From contig DASWFI010000043.1 in the NCBI GenBank assembly GCA_036394315.1, forward strand, positions 1-26,971: a DNA stretch of 26,971 bases, given 5' to 3'. The DNA comes from DASWFI01 sp036394315. Its GTDB lineage: Bacteria > Patescibacteriota > Doudnabacteria > UBA920 > O2-02-FULL-48-8. Both the position numbers and the translations under genes were made by a program. Shown here piece by piece: positions 21,421 through 26,971 of this stretch. Position 1 is the stretch's first letter. The number at the start of each line of letters is the position of its first letter. The notes under the pieces are model-generated. The model was not told where the DNA came from, did no database searches, and saw only the letters and a list, made by a program, of their open reading frames with translations.

Positions 21421-21444
21421 TGGTCAATCGCAAACGATTGACCA
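21421..21444. repeat. Inverted repeat upstream of traR
   Basis: TGGTCAATCG (21421-21430), CAAA, CGATTGACCA (21435-21444): perfect 10-base arms. It lies between the RNA-gene terminator and the traR -10, so it could be an operator for traR or a second terminator hairpin. Confidence 0.75.
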
Positions 21445-21446
21445 AC

Positions 21447-21470
21447 AAAAAAAGCCTTCTTCTTGAGGCT
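21447..21470 (-). terminator. Terminator of the RNA gene downstream of recA
   Basis: On the - strand AGCCT-CAAGAAGA-AGGCT followed by TTTTTTGTT. The stem is only 5 bp but has a clean U-run (21447-21453). Confidence 0.7.
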
Positions 21471-21955
21471 CTATTATTATCTTATTTTATGCTCTGTATT
21501 AATTTAAGTGATACAGAGCGGATCATACCGTCCGCTATATATAAATATGTGACGAGATCCGCCCTGTGAGCGGCCTTCACATCAAGCTTATCTCCGCTTA
21601 CAGGCTACGGGGCTCACAAACACTTAAGAAAATTTTGTCTTAAGCTGTAAGCTCCAAAGCCTGAAGCAGAGGTAAACATCACAACGTGAAAACCGAAAAA
21701 GGAACAACTCATATCTCTAACCGCGATATAAGGAAAAGTTCTACACTGTTCTTGTGGTAACCGAAGTTACCTAACACTTTTTTTATTTTATGTTTGTTTT
21801 ATTTTATACAAACGATTTTTATTTTTGTTTTACAGTCAGCTGGGTTAGAACAGCTATGACGAATAGTGGAGAACGCCGAAAGTTCAATTTTTTAAACCTT
21901 CTGCTATCTCCGCTATCGGGAATATTTATTTTTCAAGGTTCTACCTGACTTCGAT
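21447..21955 (-). ncRNA. Candidate large structured RNA (about 509 nt), family unknown
   Basis: No open frame of useful length on either strand, but a near-consensus promoter at one end and a terminator at the other, both for the - strand. The 5' domain (about 21833-21955) has a long stem, 21907-21918 with 21860-21872, and a hairpin AGCTG/CAGCT. An A-rich linker follows (21781-21832). The 3' domain has GGTAAC-UUCG-GUUACC (21756-21771), an 8-bp stem 21645-21652 with 21596-21603, a crossing 7-bp pairing 21612-21618 with 21565-21571 (possible pseudoknot), hairpin AGCGGA/TCCGCT, and GCTCTGTA/TACAGAGC. I looked for tmRNA, RNase P and SRP RNA signatures and found none. Confidence 0.65.
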
Positions 21956-21961
21956 ATAGCT

Positions 21962-21990
21962 AGTATATCAGAAAAACGAAGCGCTGTCAA
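21962..21990 (-). promoter_or_regulatory. Promoter of the candidate structured RNA
   Basis: On the - strand TTGACA (21985-21990), a 17-base spacer and TATACT (21962-21967). The start would be near 21955. The -35 lies inside one arm of the hairpin that ends recA transcription. Confidence 0.82.
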
Positions 21991-22006
21991 TATTTTGACA
22001 GCGCTT
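21979..22006. terminator. Bidirectional-looking terminator hairpin after recA
   Basis: AAGCGCTGTCAA (21979-21990) pairs perfectly with TTGACAGCGCTT (21995-22006). It lies 35 bases past the recA stop. On the - strand it is followed by CGTTTTT; on the + strand the U-run is TTTTT. Confidence 0.8.
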
Positions 22007-22041
22007 TTTAACAAATTTAAGTTTTCCTAAGGAATTTAAAA

Positions 22042-23073
22042 CTATTCGCCGGATGGAGCCGATAAATCCCCATCTTTGGCCTTGGCTCGGGTTAGTTTGT
22101 CCACCTCTCCGGCAACCTTCGGGTTGTCCTTCAAGAAAATTTTGGCATTTTCTCTTCCCACCCCTAGTTTGCTCTCTCCGAAACTGTAACTATTGCCTGA
22201 TTTGGTGATGACTCCGTATTTGGTCGCCGTATCCAGCAGGTCGCCGGTGTAAGAAATGCCGCCTTCTGAGAACATGATGTCGAATTCAGTGGACTTAAAC
22301 GGCGCAGCCACTTTATTTTTCACAATTTTTGCCTTAACCCGGCTGCCCACGATCGCATCTCCCTGCTTTATCTGAGCCAACCTTCGGATTTCGATACGGA
22401 TGGAAGAATAAAACTTCAGCGCCTGGCCTCCGGTGGTTGTTTCAGGGTTGCCAAACATTACTCCGATCTTCATTCTTATCTGATTTATGAAGATAACTGT
22501 ACATTTGGACTTGGAGATGATCGCTGTGAGCTTGCGCAAAGCCTGACTCATCAGTCTGGCATGCCGACCCATATGCGAATCTCCCATCTCGCCTTCGATC
22601 TCGGCTCTCGGCGTGAGCGCTGCCACAGAATCCACGACAATGATATCCACACTGTTGGATCGAATTAATGCTTCGACTATATCCAGCGCTTGCTCGCCAT
22701 TGTCCGGTTGAGAAATTAAAAGTTTATCTATCTTTACGCCGACTGCCTTCGCACGATCCGGATCCAGTGCGTGTTCGGCATCCACGAACGCGGCGAGCCC
22801 GCCATCTTTCTGAACCTCCGCCACGATGTGCATGGCGAGAGTAGTTTTGCCGGAAGCCTCGGGTCCGAAAATTTCTATGATGCGGCCGATGGGAATTCCG
22901 CCGGCCCCCAGTGCGATGTCGAGCGAAATACTTCCGGTGGGTACGACTTCCACATTCATGGTCTTTGCTTTTTGCAAAGTCATGATCGATCCTTCCCCAA
23001 ACTTGTCGCGGATCGAGTTAAGAGTTTCTTCGAGATTATTTTTGCTATTTATTTTATTGCTTTCTTTAGCCAT
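22042..23073 (-). CDS. recA: Recombinase RecA
   Basis: Forms filaments on ssDNA, catalyses strand exchange and triggers LexA cleavage. 343 residues, standard length. Walker A GPEASGKT at 70-77, the AAFVDAEHALDP strand, Walker B IIVVDSVAAL, loop L1 region EGEMGDSHMGRHARLMSQALRKL, and loop L2 with FGNPETTTGGQALKFYSS. The C-terminus has FKSTEFDIMFSEGGIS and an acidic end. A TATAAT box sits about 28 bases upstream of ATG. No LexA box of a known type is visible upstream. It follows rodZ by 59 bases. Confidence 0.98.
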   Translation of the reverse strand: MAKESNKINSKNNLEETLNSIRDKFGEGSIMTLQKAKTMNVEVVPTGSISLDIALGAGGIPIGRIIEIFGPEASGKTTLAMHIVAEVQKDGGLAAFVDAEHALDPDRAKAVGVKIDKLLISQPDNGEQALDIVEALIRSNSVDIIVVDSVAALTPRAEIEGEMGDSHMGRHARLMSQALRKLTAIISKSKCTVIFINQIRMKIGVMFGNPETTTGGQALKFYSSIRIEIRRLAQIKQGDAIVGSRVKAKIVKNKVAAPFKSTEFDIMFSEGGISYTGDLLDTATKYGVITKSGNSYSFGESKLGVGRENAKIFLKDNPKVAGEVDKLTRAKAKDGDLSAPSGE

Positions 23074-23100
23074 ATGATTTTGCCGCCGTTAATTATTTTA

Positions 23101-23106
23101 ATTATA
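23101..23106 (-). promoter_or_regulatory. recA -10 box
   Basis: Perfect TATAAT on the - strand in the 59-base gap after rodZ. The -35 region (TGGCAA at 23124-23129, 17-base spacer) is weak. AATGA-GAG-TCATT just upstream is a small palindrome that may be a regulator site. Confidence 0.5.
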
Positions 23107-23132
23107 AAGGTTAATGACTCTCATTGCCAGAG

Positions 23133-24068
23133 CTACTTAGACGTAGAAGAAAACTGTACATTGCGAATGACTTCACCTTCGCGTCCCAGAAGTCCCAGAT
23201 CTTTTCCATTGTAAATTATTTTAGTCGACCCGCCATTCGCCGTGGTTACGATAATTTCATTTTTTGCCGAGATAGTTTTTGTTGCACCTGGCAACATAGT
23301 GCCTCTGTGGACCAGTACTCCATCCGCTTGTAAATTTAACCACGCGCTATTCGGTCCGACCTGAATTGTCAGATTTACATCCTGTGGCTTGGACGGCTGA
23401 TCAGCGACAGCGTTACTTGTAATCCTGCGCTCAATTCTACTGACTTTATTAAATTTATTTTTTGCTGAAACCTCGATCACGTTTAAACCCGAACTAAGCA
23501 ACAAGGTTTCTGTGAAATTGCCGGAAGGATCTGCCAGCACCGGTTGGTTGTTTATAAAAATCTCAGCGCCTATTTCACCGGTCCCCGCAATCACGACACT
23601 ATTGCCCGCCACTATGATACCCGGTGCGGGTTCACTCAAAGTCAGATAAGGAGGAACCAGTACCGACCGAATTTCAATTCCGATGTAAACAATTGCCAGC
23701 AGAGCGACCAACAAACTCGAACCGATAATTAAAGTTTTAGGAGTAAGCGACCAGAAGTTCGGTTTTGTAAATTTGCTTCCTGCCACTGCGACGAGCTCAA
23801 ATCCTTGCTCCTTTTCATATTGATCAATCAACATTTGCTCTTCAATATGATAAAAATTTGCCAGACTTTTCAAAAAACCCCGGATATAAACATCGGCTGG
23901 CAATTGTTGATACGCACCAGCTTCTAATAATTCTAAATATTTGGGTTTAATTTGGGCCAAAATGCTGACTGTTTTGATATCCAAATTCAGTTGCTCGCGC
24001 ACCTGCAGCAGATATTCGCCCAAGGTGTCAATTTTAACCTGTTTAATCTTAAATAATCCGTCGGCCAT
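23133..24068 (-). CDS. rodZ: RodZ-like cell-shape/helix-turn-helix membrane protein
   Basis: 311 residues. The N-terminal HTH_25 domain (TLGEYLLQVREQLNLDIKTVSILAQIKPKYLELLEAG) includes the LPADVYIRGFLKSLANFY motif typical of RodZ. A membrane helix follows near 113-133 (TLIIGSSLLVALLAIVYIGI). Then comes an outside Ig-like domain (about 142-215; PAPGIIVAGNSVVIAGTGEIGAE) and a C-terminal DUF4115-like beta domain (about 230-305; AWLNLQADG, GNG-type KDLGLLGREGEV). The Ig-like insert between membrane helix and DUF4115 is unusual compared with E. coli RodZ. The ATG lies 4 bases after the rhuM-fic stop, so it may be co-translated. Confidence 0.85.
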   Translation of the reverse strand: MADGLFKIKQVKIDTLGEYLLQVREQLNLDIKTVSILAQIKPKYLELLEAGAYQQLPADVYIRGFLKSLANFYHIEEQMLIDQYEKEQGFELVAVAGSKFTKPNFWSLTPKTLIIGSSLLVALLAIVYIGIEIRSVLVPPYLTLSEPAPGIIVAGNSVVIAGTGEIGAEIFINNQPVLADPSGNFTETLLLSSGLNVIEVSAKNKFNKVSRIERRITSNAVADQPSKPQDVNLTIQVGPNSAWLNLQADGVLVHRGTMLPGATKTISAKNEIIVTTANGGSTKIIYNGKDLGLLGREGEVIRNVQFSSTSK

Positions 24069-24072
24069 ACCT

Positions 24073-25077
24073 TTACTTCTTGTTAATCAAATTCACGATT
24101 AATCTTATCATAACATCCTTTTGCGATGGTTTGGACTCAGCCACGAGCAAAGTCAGCGCGGTGAGAGCAGAATCATTGATTTTCTTTTCTCCCTTTTTAT
24201 TCAGCAAATAATTATTATTGATCAGGAACAGTAAAAACAGCAACGCGCCAATGCGCTTGTTGCCATCCACAAACGGATGATCTTTCACTGCGAAATACAA
24301 AAGATGTGCTGCTTTTTCATCCAGACTGGGGTATAAATCCTTGCCGCCAAAGGTGTGGCCGAGATTTCCCAACACTTGCGCTAATTTCTTATTTACCTCA
24401 GAACCAAACAATTCACTGGCTGCCGCGTCTTTCATCAATCGCACCTTAAATCGTTCGACTGCTTTTTTCACCTGATCGTAATCCGGATATTTGATCTCCT
24501 TCTTCTTATTAACCTGCTCCAAACTCAAACTGCCAGAATCAAACTGATTGAGAGTAATCCAGGTATTAGTATAATCCGTGATAATGTTTAGCAATTCCTT
24601 TTCGTATCCTTCCAACCGTTTGACACCCAAAGCTTCCTGCATCAATCCAACCGCTTGCTGTAACTCTTTCAGTTTCAATTGCTGATTTTCCTGCAATCGC
24701 TTTTCGTTGACCAGATAACCTTTGAGCAAAAAGTCCCGCAATCTCTGCGTCGCCCAAATTCTAAATTGGGTACCGCGCTTGGAATTCACGCGATAGCCAA
24801 CAGAGATAATCATGTCGAGATTATAATGCTCAACGTTATACGTTTTGCCATCTTTGGCAGTTATCCGGAATTTCCGGGTAACTGAATTTTGGCTTAATTC
24901 TCCAGTTTTATAGACATGCTTAATATGTTCGTTAACGGTTGGAATATTTCTATCAAATAATTCAGCTATTTGCGATTGAGAGAGCCAAACTGAATCATCT
25001 ACCAAACTAACCCGAATCTCAGGAGTCTGCTCACCCTTGTAAATAATGATTTCCCCGTTATTTTCTTGATTTTCCAT
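24073..25077 (-). CDS. RhuM-Fic/DOC fusion protein
   Basis: 334 residues. Residues 8-120 match the RhuM-type domain (IIIYKGEQTPEIRVSLVDDSVWLSQSQIAELF, then SVTRKFRITAKDGKTYNVEHYNLDMIISVGYRVNS, then FRIWATQRLRDFLLKGY). A Gln/Leu-rich coiled coil spans 125-155. The C-terminal half is a Fic/DOC domain with HPFVDGNKR at 267-275; NKR rather than NGR puts it nearer Doc-type kinases than AMPylating Fic. No separate antitoxin gene is adjacent. It sits between ftsK and rodZ-recA, and looks like accessory cargo with its own promoter. A palindrome inside codons 65-73 is repeated in its promoter, which suggests self-regulation. Confidence 0.92.
   Translation of the reverse strand: MENQENNGEIIIYKGEQTPEIRVSLVDDSVWLSQSQIAELFDRNIPTVNEHIKHVYKTGELSQNSVTRKFRITAKDGKTYNVEHYNLDMIISVGYRVNSKRGTQFRIWATQRLRDFLLKGYLVNEKRLQENQQLKLKELQQAVGLMQEALGVKRLEGYEKELLNIITDYTNTWITLNQFDSGSLSLEQVNKKKEIKYPDYDQVKKAVERFKVRLMKDAAASELFGSEVNKKLAQVLGNLGHTFGGKDLYPSLDEKAAHLLYFAVKDHPFVDGNKRIGALLFLLFLINNNYLLNKKGEKKINDSALTALTLLVAESKPSQKDVMIRLIVNLINKK
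24859..24883. repeat. Palindrome inside rhuM-fic, copy of the promoter palindrome
   Basis: AGTTATCCGGAA-T-TTCCGGGTAACT: 12-base arms with one mismatch. Together with the following TGAATTTT-type flank it matches the promoter copy at 25085-25109 almost base for base. It encodes Ser-Val-Thr-Arg-Lys-Phe-Arg-Ile-Thr. Confidence 0.9.
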
Positions 25078-25084
25078 AGATTTG

Positions 25085-25109
25085 AGTTATTCGGAATTTC
25101 CGAATAACT
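25085..25109. promoter_or_regulatory. Operator-like perfect palindrome before rhuM-fic
   Basis: AGTTATTCGGAA (25085-25096), T, TTCCGAATAACT (25098-25109): perfect 12-base arms, lying between the predicted transcription start and the ATG. Confidence 0.85.
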
Positions 25110-25130
25110 GAATTTTAGTTTATATTAGCC

Positions 25131-25159
25131 ATTTTACTCGGTTTTTCCGAACAGTTGAA
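25131..25159 (-). promoter_or_regulatory. rhuM-fic promoter with second operator in its spacer
   Basis: On the - strand TTCAAC (25154-25159), 17-base spacer, TAAAAT (25131-25136). The spacer holds a degenerate copy of the operator core, TCGGTTTTTCCGA on the + strand (25138-25150), so a bound protein would block RNA polymerase. Confidence 0.6.
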
Positions 25160-25182
25160 TTAGTCCCTAAATAATACCACAA

Positions 25183-25208
25183 AATACAAAAACGGCTTTT
25201 TACAGCCG
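25183..25208 (-). terminator. ftsK terminator
   Basis: On the - strand CGGCT-GTAAAA-AGCCG followed by TTTTTGTATTTT, 41 bases past the ftsK stop codon. Confidence 0.85.
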
Positions 25209-25249
25209 CCTGTGTATTTATTATGCTCACGCTTAAATCAAATTGTCAA

Positions 25250-26971
25250 CTATTTATAATCTCCCTTTTGTGCTTTTTCGAATTCATCAGCCTCTGATGC
25301 TTCGCCATAGCCTTCTTCTTTCAAAGCATTGGCTCCATACACTTCGCGCGGCTTAGCTCCCTCACCCGGACCAATTATTCCTTTGTCTTCCAATATATCT
25401 AGAAGTCGGGCAGCGCGAGCATAGCCCACTCGCAATCGGCGTTGCAGCAATGAGGCCGAAGCTTTGCCAGCAGCTTGGACCGTATCGATGGCTTCCTGCA
25501 ACAATTCATCTTCATCGTCGGCGGCACTTCCTTCAAATCCAGGAATAGTAATATCCCGACGCGGTTTCTCCACTATCTGCTCATCATAGATGACGCTGCC
25601 TGTTTGTTCTTTTATAAATTCTACCACGCGCTTAATTTCTTTTTCCCCGACAAACGTACCCTGAATGCGCTTTGGTTTGGCCAGTTCCGCGGTTACGTAC
25701 AACATGTCGCCCTGGCCCAATAATTTTTCCGCTCCCGATACATCCAAAATTGTTCGCGAGTCCACTTGAGATGCCACGGCAAACGCCATGCGCGCCGTGA
25801 TGTTGGCTTTAATCAAACCCGTAATGACATCCACTGACGGCCGCTGTGTGGCTACGACCAAATGAATGCCAACCGCGCGCGCCATTTGAGCCAATCTTAC
25901 AATCGTTGCTTCCACGTCATTTTGCGCCACGGCCATAAGATCCGCCAACTCATCCACAACCACTACTATATATGGAAGCTTATTCGGACTCGCGGCGTTG
26001 TATTCGCCAATGTTGCGCTTATGCACCTCCGACAAAAGTTTATAACGGCGATCCATTTCCGCCACTGCCCACTTCAGCGCATTCACAGCTTTTTGGTGAT
26101 CAATGATCACGCCTGTCAAAAGATGGGGCAAACCATTATACAAACTCATCTCCACTCTTTTTGGATCAATGATTATAAATTTCACTTCTTGCGGCGTGGC
26201 GCGATACAGCCAGCTTATCAAAAGTGAATTCAGTGCAATTGATTTGCCGCTGCCGGTAGCGCCAGCGATCAGAAGATGTGGCATCCGCGACAAATCCGCA
26301 ATCATTGGGTGCCCGGCCACATCGCGGCCCAAAGCAAAAGCTAATTTCGATGGTTGGTCTACAAATACCGGAGCGCCGATAATTTCACGAATGCGGACAG
26401 TGGCTTTGGAATTATTTGGAATTTCTATTCCGACCAATGCTTTGCCTGGAATTGGCAGCTCCATTCTGATAGAAGAAGCGGCCAGAGCTAGAGCCAGATC
26501 ATTTTGTAGGGAAGCGATTTGCGAAAGCTTGACTCCCACGGCCGGGCGAAACGTATATTGTGTTACTGTTGGCCCGACATTGACTTCTCCCATCTCCACA
26601 TCAATACCGAAATCAATAAGCGTTTTTTGGATCATGGCCACGTTGGCCTCGATGTTTCCTGAGTCTACTTTAGTTTTAGAATCATCCAGCAAATCCAATG
26701 TCGGGAACTTCCAGTTCTTATCCACGGCCGAAGTCATCTTCACTTTGGAAAGGTTGAGATCATCATCCATGTTATTCACCATAACTTCAGATTTTTCTTT
26801 CACAACCTTATTCGACTCAGTCACCAGTTCCTTGGTGAATCCCACATTCTGCGCATTATTGATTTTAAGCTTGCTGTTAACAGGTTTAGCGACATTCGGA
26901 TCTTTTGGTGTGCGCTTGAACAAAGCAGTAAACGAAATGTTAAATGTCACTAATAATGAAACAATAATTCC
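25250..26971 (-). CDS. ftsK: FtsK/SpoIIIE DNA translocase (5' end outside window)
   Basis: Pumps DNA at the division septum and activates chromosome dimer resolution. The frame stays open to the right edge. The first codons, including a GTG at 26950, encode a hydrophobic stretch (IIVSLLV) that is probably the end of the membrane domain, so GTG is not the real start. Then come a ~70-residue linker and the alpha/beta motor with Walker A GATGSGKS (230-237 counted from the GTG), VVVDELADLM, ATQRPSVDVITG and SRTILD. At the C-terminus is the winged-helix gamma domain (SASLLQRRLRVGYARAARLLDILEDKGIIG) that reads orientation sequences. All functional parts after the membrane domain are present. Confidence 0.96.
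   Translation of the reverse strand, partial: GIIVSLLVTFNISFTALFKRTPKDPNVAKPVNSKLKINNAQNVGFTKELVTESNKVVKEKSEVMVNNMDDDLNLSKVKMTSAVDKNWKFPTLDLLDDSKTKVDSGNIEANVAMIQKTLIDFGIDVEMGEVNVGPTVTQYTFRPAVGVKLSQIASLQNDLALALAASSIRMELPIPGKALVGIEIPNNSKATVRIREIIGAPVFVDQPSKLAFALGRDVAGHPMIADLSRMPHLLIAGATGSGKSIALNSLLISWLYRATPQEVKFIIIDPKRVEMSLYNGLPHLLTGVIIDHQKAVNALKWAVAEMDRRYKLLSEVHKRNIGEYNAASPNKLPYIVVVVDELADLMAVAQNDVEATIVRLAQMARAVGIHLVVATQRPSVDVITGLIKANITARMAFAVASQVDSRTILDVSGAEKLLGQGDMLYVTAELAKPKRIQGTFVGEKEIKRVVEFIKEQTGSVIYDEQIVEKPRRDITIPGFEGSAADDEDELLQEAIDTVQAAGKASASLLQRRLRVGYARAARLLDILEDKGIIGPGEGAKPREVYGANALKEEGYGEASEADEFEKAQKGDYK

Noticed and set aside
21447..21955. tmRNA, RNase P RNA or SRP RNA
   Set aside because: No TTCGA-type T-loop with an acceptor, no GAGGAAAGTCC/ACAGAA P4 segments and no GGAAG...AGCAGCC SRP core on either strand.
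1..26971. CRISPR array
   Set aside because: No regularly spaced direct repeats were seen; the only repeats are the IS ends, the IS target duplication and the palindromes described.

Overview
The window reads as a stretch of a small bacterial chromosome, most likely from the Candidate Phyla Radiation (Patescibacteria). The clues are a tandem array of tiny TrbC/VirB2-like 'T4SS pilin' proteins, a short SMC with no recognisable hinge, a 42-residue KGG-motif protein, a DksA/TraR protein with a decayed zinc finger, and several housekeeping genes that have no Shine-Dalgarno sequence and a TATAAT box almost touching the start codon. The phylum call is inference; no rRNA is present to confirm it.

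Layout. 1-1532: tail of a + strand gene and an IS1202/ISNCY-type insertion sequence that landed in the last codons of smc. 1513-7464 (- strand): tRNA-Leu, ftsH, a membrane protein, tRNA-Val, rnc, smc. 7527-12818 (+ strand): a five-gene island that is richer in G+C by eye, uses strong Shine-Dalgarno sites and has its own promoters and terminators. It encodes a cold-shock-domain protein behind a long structured leader, three unknown membrane-associated or basic proteins, and a secreted protein with a secretin-N/STN-like segment. 12824-17352 (- strand): galU, a membrane-anchored solute-binding protein and five pilin-like proteins. 17421-19202: frameshifted ORF6N gene, PUR-like DUF3276 protein, a small Cys protein and lexA. 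19404-21411: tRNA-Ile(UAU), a ROK kinase, the KGG microprotein, lspA and traR. 21447-21990: a gene-free 500-base stretch that looks like a large structured RNA gene with its own promoter and terminator. 22042-26971: recA, rodZ, a RhuM-Fic protein and ftsK (5' end outside the window).

Functional picture. The flanks are core chromosome maintenance (smc, recA, lexA, ftsK), RNA processing (rnc), membrane protein quality control (ftsH), lipoprotein maturation (lspA) and cell shape (rodZ), interrupted by accessory DNA: the IS, the island, the ORF6N gene and the rhuM-fic gene. The strongest candidates for something undescribed are (i) the roughly 509-nt RNA gene downstream of recA, (ii) the cold-shock-domain membrane island with its structured leader, and (iii) the palindromes in the ORF6N and RhuM genes. 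In rhuM-fic the coding palindrome is repeated in the gene's own promoter region.
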